A stretch of 64,000 nt of DNA from Gnetum montanum (lineage: Eukaryota; Streptophyta; Gnetopsida; Gnetales; Gnetaceae). The first letter of the stretch is position 1, and every line of letters starts with the position of its first letter. The notes beneath the pieces were generated by a model. The model had not been told where the DNA came from and did no database searches. It saw only the letters and a program-made list of their open reading frames with translations. Positions 36,351 through 48,200 of the stretch are shown one piece after another. The stretch covers positions 18,222 to 82,221 of the forward strand of contig MNCI01029288.1 of NCBI GenBank assembly GCA_015680685.1. The letters are read 5' to 3'. The position numbers were made by a program, and so were the translations under genes.

Positions 36351-36800
36351 CAAACAAATAAAAAGACAATATATTATACAAATGGTTGAGCTATAATAAG
36401 ATTAATCTTGGGACCATAGTAATAAACCTAGATAATATGACCAAATTTTTATTTAAAAAGCATTTGAGAGGATGAATCTTATGAACTAGAAGCTAAAACA
36501 AAAATTTTATTATATATGGTAGACTCTTTGGATCTATTAGATAGTAAAATATACATACTATGAGTTTTGAAAATATTGCTAGAAAATTACCAAGTATTCT
36601 TAGTCACATTTGGAATAAATCAACCCAATTTGCAACATTTCATCTATGTCCAATGTGCTCCAATATAAACAATGTATGAAAATATGATATTCATTTTCAA
36701 TATTATTTGTATTATAATCATGTAAGGCTCAAAGACTTATGAATTCTACCTCAAATGTTAAAAATCACGTTCTCCTTGTCATTTTAAACTTCAAACTACC
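36350..36800. other. Intergenic, nothing recognised
   Basis: AT-rich sequence without a supportable ORF, LTR or repeat unit. It is the 3' flank of the CYP74 gene; no strong poly(A) signal stands out in the first 100 bases after the stop on the minus strand. Confidence 0.4.
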
Positions 36801-36809
36801 AAGCTCTAT

Positions 36810-39800
36810 CTAAATTAATTTCTTTTCATCCCTTGAAAAGGTCCCGAGGGTGTCTTGCTTGACCAGAGAAGTAATCACGGGAGACGTAGCAGAAGAACCA
36901 GGATCCAAAGAGAAAGATTCATATCTTCTAAAAAGACTTGCCACAAACAAAGTTGCCACTGTAACCACAAAATCCTTCCCAGGGCACTGTTTATTACCAA
37001 TCCCTGGATTATCCGTTTGTGGTCCGTTAGACCACAACACATGTGGCAGCAGCTTCTGACGTGCATCCTCATCCAGAAATCGATCTCCCACAAACTCCTC
37101 AGCCCTGTCAAACAGGGTAGGATCCCTTGTAGCAAATGGCTGATAACCACCAAGCAGTTGCCCCTTATGCAAACGGTAAACACCGGTTGTGCTCTCTATA
37201 TCCATATCTTCCTTAGCCCAACCATATTGTAACTCCACTGGTGGATTCAGCCGAAGTCCCTCGTAGACACAGGACCGTGCCAGGTTTAGCCGATTACCAT
37301 CCATGCTGGCCTTGCTAAGATCCTCCTCAGCCCTGGACTCCCTGGCGAGCTGGTGATGCAGGTCAGGGCCGGTGCTTGCAAGGTAAGTGAGGAGAGAAGG
37401 GAGGAAGATCTTTAATCCACCAAAGGCATTGAAGCCTAAGAAGAAGATGAGATCATGAAGGGCCTCATCTTGAGGTATTTGAAATGTATCATGAGCCTTA
37501 GCCAGGGAGGTGGAGGCATAGGTTTTGATAAAGTTGCAGAGTTGGGTGTAGAAGGGTGAGATAAGGCAAAAGGGGATTCGGATTGTGTGGATGGTGAGCT
37601 CATCTAGGAATTTGGGGAGTACCCCTGATGATAGTACCGGTGCTACTTGTGGTGCTAGCCATGCCTTTGTATAAATTGGGCCCTTCTTCCCTGTCGTACA
37701 GAAATTTTACAAAGTGTTGTCAGTGTGGCTCGCTTTTTATATAATTGAATTAACGAAATACTATGAGAACCATTTGACTCTCAAATATAAAGCTGCATAG
37801 CATATTATCAAATTTGCCATGAACCTTTACATTACTTTACCTCTACTCATGTAAGTTTGCTTGACTTAGAATCCGTACTCTGGTTGGTATCTATTCTCAT
37901 TTCTGGCCCTGGCTAAATCCTGTAACTCTGTTTTTCTTACCTTGACCATTCTTTTTCGAAAAATCATGTTTAACCGAAAATATTCATAATAGTCTCGGAG
38001 TTTATATCAAATTTTACCAGCTTCACTATTTGTCTCCTAAGAATTTACAACTATGAATATCCTTACTGCGTTACAACCATTAATGTTCCAATCCACCGAG
38101 ATTTAATCTGTCTGCGAATGGCAATGTCTGAAATGACAACACAGTGTCCCAAATGACAAGACAGCCTGTGGTTATTATGACCTTTGAAATTATCAAAACA
38201 ATACCCATAAATGTGGGTTTTATTGTTTCAGCTCCCTTAACTCTTAGATGTGACCTTTGAAACTATCAAAACAATACCAGTACATGTGGGTTTTATTGTT
38301 GAGAGTAAATGTCTCAACGATCTTGTTTCTTAAATAGGACCTACTAAACAAAAGTGGACCAGAGTAAAGCTACCTTACGGTATTTAAGACGTGACCTCTT
38401 AAATAAGTGTGCCATCACAACTTCTGTACTGAGAGGCTGGGGCACCAAATAAGTGTGGAAAGTTATTAGGCTTACTATTTTATATTATATTTGGAAGCGA
38501 AGATGCAATGTTCAAAAGAGAGTATTCTAACAAATGTTTGCTTACCAGGTTGGAGATGTTGCAGGTTTTTCGCCTCACCTATTTTCAACTCATATCTCAA
38601 GCATTCAAGTTCAATCTGGACAGTCATCAATTGGTTCATCTCCTGTAGCTATGGGAAAGACCTATGTGTTTCAGTTACACTTAGCATCACTAATCTCTGC
38701 AAGGAAGTTTTCCCTTTTATTATGTGGATTCACCATTGGCATGCCCTCTATCCTTAATTAAGAGCTCTTTGCCTCATTTAATTCTGTGTGAACAATTGGT
38801 TGTGCCCCAACTTGGGGTACCTGGTGTTTCCGGAGTGTCATTCACGATGCTCTTAGTTTTCCCCTTCCTTAACCCTATGACTTTTTATTCAAGTTGTTGT
38901 AATTGATGCACCTTTAATTTCAATAAAACTTCTTTTCGGGTCGGACACCCCCCCTCCCCCAACAAAACTACTGGACTGTTTCTAAGTGCTTTTTGCATAT
39001 ATTTTGAACCTTTATATTATTCCACAGATAATATTCTTTCATTTACAACTCATAAGAAGATGAAATGCAAATTAAAGTTCCTAATGATACAAATTAAAGT
39101 TCCCCATGATACAAGAGACAGGAGTTGCAAGAGCCTTCTTCTATTTGCAATTTTGTATTAATTATTACATGTTTAAGCTGATAATCTTACCTGGGGTTAG
39201 TAGCTATCCATATTCACGTTGGTTTCAGAAATTTCAGAAGCTCAAAAACCACCAAGTAAAAATACTGTGCTAAATATCACCAAATATCTATATGCTAAAT
39301 ATCGCCCATGTATTGTACATCACAAAATTCAGAGCTTTAAGAACGGAACAGCCCAATATTCTTAATTATGAACTTAAATAAGGAGAAAAAGTTTTAAAAG
39401 AACCCAAAATAAATTATATACGAACCAAGAGCAGGTACTGGATCGGCCCCGGCAATGCTACGGCATATGAAATTAAAAAGAAATTGTTCGATGTAGCTCA
39501 CAAACTTTGCAGATCCCTTGGCTGCAATATCTTGCTCAATCTCAAAACACAGCTCTTCAAACACACGATGAAACTCAAGCCCGAGCGTGTCAAAACTCTT
39601 GGCAAGCAAACTCATGCAAAATTTCTTTTTCTGAGCATGGGCTTCCTCAGAGGGATCCATGTACACAGTGGTTCTGTGTCCACCAAAAAATTTGAGATCC
39701 GGCATGAAATATCCAGTGAGACAGTTCTTCTTCTCCACCTTGCTCATATCAAACAAAGTAGAAAAACATTTTGCATCAAGCAGCATCACCACATTTGATT

Positions 39801-39981
39801 CCCCAACAATGGGAAGACCCGGTGGCATGTTCACCCTTATTACAGTACTTTCATATTTCTTTATCCTTTTCCGGAAAAACTCCGGAGCCCCATTCATGAA
39901 ATACTCAATTCTGTCCAGTATTGGCCCAATTTTTGGCAGACCCAGGGTGCCGGGAACCTCCTTTGCAACCTGATCAGCCAT
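36810..39981 (-). CDS. CYP74-family cytochrome P450 (AOS/HPL/DES class), two exons
   Basis: CYP74 enzymes rearrange fatty-acid hydroperoxides without O2 or a reductase (jasmonate, aldehyde or divinyl-ether branches of oxylipin metabolism), often at plastid membranes. Exons are 39981-39426 and 37690-36810. Joining G at 39426 to GG at 37690 gives 478 codons plus TAG, the usual length without a long transit peptide. Visible motifs: MPPGLP (N-terminal); FNAFGG at residues 272-277, the I-helix motif with the catalytic-region Asn273; E329-G-L-R332 (ExxR); PFATRDP; and GNKQCPGKDF with heme ligand Cys421 in the CYP74-type extended loop. No stop or frameshift. The ATG at 39981 is chosen because a TATA-like element lies between it and the upstream in-frame ATG at 40140. 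FNAFGG is nearer to what I recall for HPL/DES than for AOS; the activity is undecided. Confidence 0.92.
37691..39425 (-). other. CYP74 intron (1735 bp)
   Basis: The donor is CTTG|GTTCGTATATAA and the acceptor TGTACGACAG|GGAAG, phase 1, so the split codon is Gly. The intron holds a direct repeat of about 50 bp (38178-38228 and 38250-38300, TGACCTTTGAAAYTATCAAA...) and a C-rich run at 38946-38960. Short frames at 38491-38906 look fortuitous. Many angiosperm CYP74 genes lack introns, so this single intron is worth comparing. Confidence 0.85.
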
Positions 39982-40074
39982 TACTGTAACGTCCAGATCA
40001 AAGACTCGTTTCTGAAACTTCTCTGCTCCTGAAAAACTTGTGGAAGTGTTAGAAATAGCAGAATCCAGCTGAAA

Positions 40075-40125
40075 ATACGTGAATATGCCGTTGCAATTTA
40101 TGCATATAAATACCCCAAATAATAA
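40075..40125 (-). promoter_or_regulatory. Putative CYP74 core promoter
   Basis: On the minus strand GGTATTTATATGCATAAATT lies about 120-135 bp before the ATG at 39981. It is the only TATA-like element in this stretch and would give a 5' UTR of about 100 nt. It also contains ATGCAT, an RY-like core. Confidence 0.4.
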
Positions 40126-40801
40126 GAGAATAGAGATCACCGTGCAATGAATCTCACTCTATGCAGTCTATGCATGCAAAGTTCAAAGCTTTTACGGAAA
40201 CAGACAACTACTTTGACACGTTGCTGTGTCTGCGTGTTGGAATATTAAATTTCTTGTCGTTGTACCAATTAACGTTGATCATACGTGTACAAATGAGAGA
40301 GAAGGGAAAGATTCCCTGTGATATAATAAAATCCTGTTACTTTACGACTGTCTCGTATTATAATTTTAAGCCAACATTACTGTAGGATGTACATCATCAT
40401 TTCTGACCTGTACGGCTTAACAAGTCAAATAAGCATCATGAAAAATTATAGCATGTGATGTAGCCCTCACTCACCGACCAAAGATAGAAACAAGTGTACA
40501 ATTAATGTACATTTTAATTGCTGTATTTGATGGAGTCAGCCAAAACACTGTCACTCTTTAAAGTTATCAGACAATGCTGTAGCAATGCAAACGTTCTTAC
40601 ACAAGACCTTGCAACACCGAGTGAAACAATCAGATGTTCTGACAACCTGATTTTTTCAATCTCTAACGTTGAAAAGCTAAAATTTTGCAGGAGACGTGAA
40701 TGAGCAGAGCGCATAGGAAAATTTTGAAAGCTTTAGGTGCAGCTTACCCTTATTAATATTATGACATCTTTCCTTTTAGCGAATTGAACAGAGAGGCTTT
40801 T

Positions 40802-41585
40802 TAAGTTGAAAACAATCACTTTGATAAGCACGTGACGGTATCGTTCTTATCCTCCGGATGAAAATTTTAAAAAATCACTTTGATGAAAATTTTAAGCACG
40901 TGACGGACGTGACGGTCATGATGTAGACGTAAGTTGAAAACAATCACTTTGATAACAAGTTGGAAACAATCACTTTGATAATCGGGATGAAAATTTTAAA
41001 AAATTAAGTCATGATGTAGATGCAAGTTGAAAACAATCACTTTGATCAGCAATGTAAGTTGAAAACAAGAACTTTGGTATAGTTCTTATCCAGATGAAAA
41101 TTTTAAAAAATTAAGTCATGATGTAGAGGTAAGTTAAAAACAATCACTTTGATAAGCATGTGAGTGATAAGCATGTGATGGTATCGGGATGAAAATTTTA
41201 AAAAATTAGGTCATGATGTAGATGCAAGTTGAAAACAATCACTTTGATCAGCAATGTAAGTTGAAAACAAGAACTTTGGTATCGTTCTTATCCAGATGAA
41301 AATTTTAAAAAATTAAGTCATGATGTAGGCGTAAGTTAAAAACATACTTTTTGATAAGCATGTAAGTTGAAAACAATCACTTATCCGAATGAAAATTTTA
41401 AGAAATTAAGTTATGATGTAACCGTAAGTTTAAAACAATCACTTTGTGACGGTATCGTTCTTAAATAAAAATTTTAAAAAATTAAGTCATACGTAAGTTG
41501 AAAACAATCACTTTGATAAGCATGTGATGTACCATTCTCGTCCGGATGAAAATTCTGAAAGATAAAGCCATGATGTAGATGCAAC
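40802..41585. repeat. Tandem array upstream of CYP74 with G-box and TGACG motifs
   Basis: About eight irregular copies of two alternating modules are present: AAGTTGAAAACAATCACTTTG and GATGAAAATTTTAAAAAATT followed by AAGTCATGATGTAGATGC. A higher-order block repeats with about 202-bp period (40982 and 41184). CACGTG lies at 40829-40834 and 40897-40902, each followed by ACGG, giving TGACG motifs; GACGTGACGG follows at 40905-40914. The array lies 0.8-1.6 kb upstream of the CYP74 ATG. G-box (MYC2-type) and TGACG sites are linked to jasmonate response in other plants; use here is inference. Confidence 0.75.
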
Positions 41586-41589
41586 CCCC

Positions 41590-42040
41590 GGGGTCTCCGT
41601 TCCACAAAGTAAACAATAAAGAATTATTTTTCTTCTATTTCATTCATTCAACTATACTATCCTCACTGCACAAGGTCTGTATCGGACTTGTAACTTGTGA
41701 GATCTTAAGCGTCATAAAAATTTTAAAAGATAAAGCCACGATTTAGATTTTTGGAGTTTTGGAATTGTACCTAAGATTTCACGCGTTAAAAATTTGACGC
41801 AGACCTACTGCAATGAGGGATTGGAGAAAAAAAAAAAGGAAAATAATGTTCATCATTGTCTGCTATCCAACGGACAATATCTGCAAATGAAAGCTCTTTT
41901 ATCTTTTTCTTAATGCTTTGTCCCTTGATTGTTTAATGCTAACCTTCTCTTCTGAGATTAATTGAAAGCAAGGTCCTCAAGGTTTACCATTACCAAACAA
42001 TGTTCATTATGGTACTTTTTGCCTTTTGAAAGGCTAAATT
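41590..42040. other. Unique intergenic sequence
   Basis: No ORF or repeat family recognised. One stray copy of the array module (TAAAAATTTTAAAAGATAAAGCC) lies at about 41715-41740. The C-family block begins somewhere near 42040. Confidence 0.4.
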
Positions 42041-42814
42041 CAAGGTGGTGCAATCATCACTAATTCAGTACTTGACCTGGAAACCCCACCAAAATCCATG
42101 TTGCAAATCCCACTTTTCAGCTTGGGATAAAGTTTCATTGTAAATATAAGATATGTGGTACATAAGCTACAATCTTGCATATTTTAACTTCTTGAGGTTG
42201 AAAAATGCTTCAAAAGTTATTATTGCCTCACTCCTTGAGTGAAAAATGGTGCCTAATGTTTATATTTAGGCTTAGGAAGGTTGAAAAATGCCTTAGGAAT
42301 GACTAAAACTGGTCTTTCCATGGATTTTTGTAGGGGTATAGCCCCAACTATGATAAAGCCATTTTCAATAGGGTCAGTAGCCATAGTAGTTACAGTAGTC
42401 AACGAAGGCACCATTGAGACCCAACAAAAGTACAATGTTGGAATTGTTGGGATGATCATTTCTTCAACAACAACCAATTTTCTATAGTTTTCATCCATCT
42501 TTTTATCTACCACCAGTTTTTCCATTTCCAAAGCCTTCAGCATAGTCGTAAAGACTTGTTTACTATTTATTGTAAATAGATGGGTTTTGTGGATGTAATC
42601 CATTCTGGACTTACCACAAATACCAACTATGTTGGTAGTAGATGACCAATATGCTACCAGTAGTTGATTGACTACGTTGGCACTAGATGACCAGCTACAC
42701 TGCCAATAGTTGGCTAACTACGCTAGCAGTAGATGGCCAACTACACTAACAGGTGGCCATTGACCACTATCGACATAGCCAAATAACCACCAACATAGTT
42801 ACAAAAGTTCATGT
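42040..42814 (+). mobile_element. C-family LTR/leader, left of D
   Basis: AAACCCCACCAAAATCC...GTAAATATAAGATATGTGG matches the C-family fragment at 2880-2975. A tandem region of about 23-bp units (for example AACTACGCTAGCAGTAGATGGCC) covers 42615-42790. The block continues at 50041 after D. The ATTTATTGTAAATAGATGGG phrase at 42563 recurs at 50041, showing that the host DNA was itself locally repeated where D landed. Confidence 0.55.
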
Positions 42815-42819
42815 ACTAT

Positions 42820-43839
42820 TGATGAGTGGCGAGGTACCCCTACACTCAACCATATGAATACGAGCGTAGCACGTGTGATCTGGTCGAACTCTGTAGACTA
42901 AATGCCTACACGCCTCATGGAACACTTAAGGTTAACCATTCGTTGTCTTCCCAAACTTACTTGTAGTTGTCATGGTGTATGGTTAAGTAAGTCCGAGGTA
43001 TATGATTTTTATATCCTTTTATGTTTTATGTCTCTTATGCTAACAAGGTGAAGGGTTGAGAAACTAATTACTAATCCTAACTAATGACTAAGTCTAAATT
43101 ACCTAGCATCAGCATCCGTTCCCACTTACCGTACACACCCTAAACCGATGCAACCCTAGCTACCAAATGCTAATCGTTACTAGGATTACCACGCGTAATG
43201 CACGTGTTCGAAGTGGTCATATTGAGGCACTTAACTAGGAGGAAAGGGTTGAGAGAATCTAATCTATCCTAAGTGCGATGAGCAGCCAATTCCTTGACTA
43301 TCCGTATACATCTTGGTGCATGACTGCCACTGGGATTACGAAGCATAGATCCTGGATACGCCACTAGGTTACCAAGTAGTCACACTTAAATGCTCATAAT
43401 CAAGTCGTACTCATTCCGCGTTGTGGTGAGCATCCGTTCCTTGATTATCCGTACACATCCTTAGATGCTCGTAATCAAGTCATACTCATTCCACATTACT
43501 AAGAGAGAAAGCAATAAATAACATTAAATAAAATCCTATTCCATGCACTGTAAGTTTTATCCAGGAAGTTCATCTTTATTTCCGTACACAACTTGTGTTC
43601 AGGTAAAATGTTGCTCGAATAAAGATTTGTTCACTTTAGGACTCCTACTACGGTCACATGGAAAATATTCTATCTCTGGAGTGATCAATCTGCCAGAGTT
43701 TCCCTACTTCTAGCCCAAGATTATGAAACAAGGGAGAGCCGCCTCTTATTTATAGACTTGGCGGTGGACCGCGATATCGAGTACGTGATATCACAGGGGA
43801 CAACGCAATATCGTGGCCTATGTGAATCGCGTCTCATCA
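42820..43839 (-). repeat. D 3' LTR (left copy)
   Basis: The LTR is 1020 bp, from TGATGAGTGGCGAGG to GCGTCTCATCA. On the right, U3 carries GCGATATCGAGTACGTGATATC and CGCAATATCGTGG (43770-43825). TATTTATAG (TATA on the minus strand) is at about 43749. It has one dyad block fewer than the right copy. The ending CACTCATCA is shared with E1-E3. Confidence 0.85.
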
Positions 43840-43851
43840 TACCCCATGACT
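43840..43851 (-). other. D polypurine tract region
   Basis: On the minus strand AGTCATGGGGTA precedes the LTR start TGATGAGACG, as in E1. Further copies of GTCATGGGGG lie at 44414-44423 and 45565-45574 on the minus strand, at the same relative places as in E1. Confidence 0.55.
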
Positions 43852-44017
43852 AAATGAAAACTTGTCCTCGAGTTCCTTACAATAATATTGGGAAGGTATG
43901 GAATTATTGAGGGGAATGGAACTAATGGGATGACATGTGAACAGATCATTATTACAAGACTTGACAAAACTGGTGTTCATGACAACAAGGGTGAACACCT
44001 TACTACAATGACATCAG

Positions 44018-44204
44018 GCCTTAGTTGGCAGCTTGAGAGAAAGAGAGAGAGAAAGAAGTGTTGCTGCTGCCAACGTCAAGATTGCGCCTTCCTTTGTCCA
44101 TCGGTAAGCACGCCATCGATCTTGCTTCTTGCATAGCTGCTTCCAACACCGCTCTATTCCATGTGTTCCTTCTAGATCCAATTCTGTTGTTGTATGATTA
44201 CCAT
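44018..44204 (-). pseudogene. D short ORF, homologue of the E1 54-aa ORF
   Basis: The ATG at 44204 follows GTGTGTGTAG. The conserved middle KQLCKKQDRWRAYRWT and a hydrophobic Leu/Ser-rich end are readable, but in another frame than the ATG, so an indel separates them. The C-terminal (TC)n-like run encodes LSLSLSL. Function unknown. Confidence 0.4.
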
Positions 44205-45289
44205 CTACACACACAACACAATCTTATATTAGCAAGGGTAAATGAATCATCATGTAATTGATACCTTGCTTCGGTGTAAGTCCATTGGCTAGGTTGTGGT
44301 ATGGCTGATATGAATCTGGAGATATATTACTGATGACTACTGAAGGTGTAGGGGTTAGGAAGAAAATCAAAAAATTCGGGGCTAAGAGAAAATCGAAAAA
44401 ATCAGGCCCCGTACCCCCATGACTAATCACGAACCTTCGGTAGCGTTAGAAAGGAGAAAGGAAAGAAGTAAGAAAGATAGATAAAAAGGGACAATGATAG
44501 CATCGAGGAAATGGATGTCAAGATGGTAATGAACAAAATAAAATTAATTGCAAAAATGTTAGGGAAAAGAAGTTAATGGATGCTCCAAATAGGAATGTCA
44601 GTGGGTCCTCCCCAAAGCAGGCTCATGCCCTTAATGCCGTGACAAACCCACATTTAAAGAGTCCGTAGGCTCTGGGAATGTCATTTGGAACAAGAGTTAA
44701 AGTCTTAACCACAAGCATTTACCAAAAAGAAAACAATGCATCAACCAAAATATATATACTAATGATACAACCGACAATGAGGTGAATAATGGAGAGAAGG
44801 ATGGAGAGAAGAGAATGGAATGGAATCCAAAGGACAATGTGGTGTACAACCCCTTGTGTGTTTTATGATTTAAGTGACTTGGAAAATCTCATTCCAACTC
44901 CGGCCTCAAACCAACCACATCTAGTGACTTCGCATCAATGCATTTGGCTGAACCATCCTCTTGGAGTAACAAGAAGAAAACTCAAGAAGAAAATATCCAA
45001 GCACCTAAGAGAACAACCAACACACATGCATCAAGTTCCCTTGAAGTCACACCCTTTTCAATCCTTGAGTCATTCCTTAGTTTAAGAAATGCCCAGTCAC
45101 CGATTCGTTAAAGTTCTTATTAGAAGGGGACTTATACATTTCCAAGCAAAGAGAGACCATAGAAACTGGTGGATGGATGGATGAAGTGAACTCATTACCT
45201 GCCATATCAAAAGAAACATACCTTAGTATCAACATTGTTACTTAAAGGTAAAAACCAAACATTAGCAATCAACATGAACACAGTTCATA

Positions 45290-48200
45290 CCATCATTCCG
45301 AACACTTATTAGGTGACAAACTTACAGGGTGGATCACACACACACACACACACACACATAAAAATGAAAAAGTATAACGATGTTGTAAAACAAAAACAAG
45401 AAAAGTTAAAGAAATTTGTAAACCAAAAATGCGTAAAAAAAACATGTAAAACAAAAATATGTAAAACAAAAACGTGTAAGAAAAAAATGTGTAAAACAAA
45501 AATGTGTAAAACAAAAATTGAAAAAGAACTGAGGGCCCCATATGATTAGCATAGGTGGCCATCTCCCCCATGACTGAGTTGCAAAGGAGAGATCCGAAAT
45601 AATGAACGTCTATTTGAATTTCGTAACAGTGCCCAACTTCTCCCAATTGATGTTCTTAGGTTAAGGGGTGGAAGTTGGCGATGCTCATATTCCAATATGT
45701 CTATACCTTCGTTGTTGGCATGGTTTTTTTCCTCAGTTCATTCCATGCATATTTGGTTGCTCCTTCTAGTAGCTATCAACCACGGGGTGTCTACTACTGG
45801 TTGTGTGGTTGCTACATATAGGCATCTTTGTTTGAAAGTTTCAAGGGCATACCTACTGCATGGAGGCATTTCCTCCATGTCATCACCCGATGAATCACTG
45901 TATGTGATGCATGGAACTTTCCTCTTCTCGATCTTTCCATAAATTTTTATTTTAGAGATTTCTAAGGAAAGATCACGGATCCTAAGGCATGTGTCTACTA
46001 TAATTAGGAAGTCCCCTCCGTTGTTTTTGACTTCAATCACCAAGAAATCAGCTAGGTAGGACCAACCACACACAGTGGTAATGATGTCCTTCACTAATCC
46101 CAAGGGAATGGTGATGGACTGGTCTATGAGATCTAATTGAATGTTGCTCTTCTTAAGTTGGGGCAGGTTTTCAAGCGTGATACATATCTTGTGAAATTAA
46201 GTTGACTCCAGAACCTGAGTCAAGAAGAGTCCTATGTGGTTCATTTCTGGTGATTCGAAGGTAGATTAAGGGACTCCCAGGGTTAGTTAGTTTCCTAGGA
46301 AGGTGGCTTAACTTGATCCAGTCGATTACGGTATGCGTTAACATAACCGTATGTGCTAAGCTCTGATTTTGGACTGAAGGGTGCTTTGAAGTGTTAGATG
46401 GTGGAGGAGTGTACATGGGCTCAACCACTTGTTGTTCTGAGAGTTTATCTGGGATTTTGGTCTTGAAGAAGGATCTTCTCTTTTTACAGTTGTCAGAACT
46501 AGCAGCAGGTTGAATATTTACAACTCTCGCAGTGTGACGTTGCTACGGTTGAGTAGGAAGCTCCCCTTGCATTTTTCAAGCAGGAGGTGTTATGGGAACT
46601 ACTGGTGGAAAAGGTGCGGATGGATTAGGAGGATGGTGTGGGTATGGAGCATCTCATGGAGGAGGAGTCCTCCTAAAGTACTCCCAAACTTGGTAGTGAC
46701 AGTGGGGAGTTGTGTGACCCATAGAGTCACTCGGAGAAATTAGCTGCTGCACATAATAACCATAAGGATCAGACTGCCGATAAGGGTACTGATGTTTCGG
46801 TGATGGCATCCCCCATGATTTTGGATATTGCCACTGCTGATGTTGTCTGATGGGTTGTGGTGGAGTTCCACTTGGATAGTACATTAATGGTTGGTGGAAC
46901 TGTCTTAGGTTACCTTGGGGATAAGGTAACCTTCGGGGTGTTTGCTGTTGGTTGAGTCTTGGATTAAGTGCATACACCCTAGACTCCTGTAGATGTGAGA
47001 TGATTGGACAACATCCCTTAGGATGGTCATAGTGGTAGATCTCACATCCACCATCATTATCTGTGTCCGAATCCACAGCCACATTGAAGTTAGTAATTTT
47101 CCCCTTACCCTTGTTATGTTCAGGGCCTAAATCTCTCGACTTTGTCTTATCTTTGTCACTACCTCATTCCACCTTAGACTCTTCTACAATTTTCAAGACA
47201 GTTTCAATTTTAGAGTTTAAGGAACTCCATACATCATCTACCTTAGCCTCTATTTCTATTGTTAACTTTTGAATCGGCAAGGTTTTCCTGTTCACTAACT
47301 CTTCAATTGGTGACTCATCCTCTTCATCACAAAACTTCACTCCCTTCTTCTGAAGAGAGCCATCACAGTTGTATTCTTTCGTACTTTCCCTTTTGCGTAG
47401 CTCACCTTCTTCTTTTTCTACTTGCTCTAACAAGCGATGAACTTCATGGGCTCTGAGTTCTAATAGCCTCCCTTGGGCATAAGTCCCAAGGGTTCTTCTA
47501 GTCTCATGCCTTAGCCCATCTACGATGTGGCAGAGTTGATCCCGCTAAGCGTAACGATGGCCTGGGTAGCGATGTAACAATGTGTAGTAGCAGGCCATGG
47601 CAGCATCCAAGGGTTCATGAATACCTTACTTCCATCCTTGGATCTGCTTACGCAAATTGGACACTCTGGAGTACGTTTGATACTTATCGTTGAACAGTTC
47701 TAACATCGTACTCCACCTCCTGATGGTTTCTAATTCTAAGGACCAGTACCAACTCTCTGCTTCCTTGGTGAGTTTCCTGGGAAAAAACTTAAGTTTCTGC
47801 CACTCATTTTCTATATTCTGCAAGGTGTAGGCATTGTGGAATGCCTGTAAATGATGTTGCGGATTAGCGTTGTATCCCCCTCAAAGCGTGGGATGTTATT
47901 CATGTCTAAACGCCTTATCCGTCTATCTTTTAAATGCCTTGTTAAGATTCTCACTACCTCCATTATATCGAGCATACTCTAGGTTGCGAGTAGGGGCTCA
48001 TCATGATCATCTCCTTCATGACATCTATGATGTCTTCATTGTTCCCTACTTTCCGTTCGTTCATACCCTTGTCCTCTCTCTTGACTCTTTCATCAAGGTC
48101 TCTCATTGTTCTTACTTTTATCCTCTCCGTTATGTTCTTCATGATTGTGCCTAGAGGTGGAAGGAGAGGGTGAGTGATGTGAAGAAGGGGAAGAAGAAGG

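Noticed and set aside
36850-37232. Plus- and minus-strand ORFs of 69-125 aa over CYP74 exon 2
   Set aside because: They are frame shadows of the P450 exon; the minus-strand frame with EGLR and NKQC is the real one.
38491-38906. Three overlapping plus-strand ORFs of 60-88 aa
   Set aside because: They lie inside the CYP74 intron, overlap one another in different frames, and show no recognisable motif. AT/GC composition and lack of homologous copies argue for chance.
39484-39973. Plus-strand ORFs of 62-104 aa over CYP74 exon 1
   Set aside because: Antisense shadows of exon 1 with no motif.
39982-40140. 53-residue N-terminal extension of CYP74 from an upstream in-frame ATG
   Set aside because: The TATA-like element lies downstream of that ATG. 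The stretch has a Cys-containing hydrophobic run unlike a plastid transit peptide, and the shorter product already has the usual length. Still possible if transcription starts further upstream.
45313-45549. 78-aa Lys/Cys-rich ORF (KTCKTKICKTK...)
   Set aside because: It is a translation of the AAAACAAAAATGTGTA tandem repeat on the strand opposite to D; no protein is implied.
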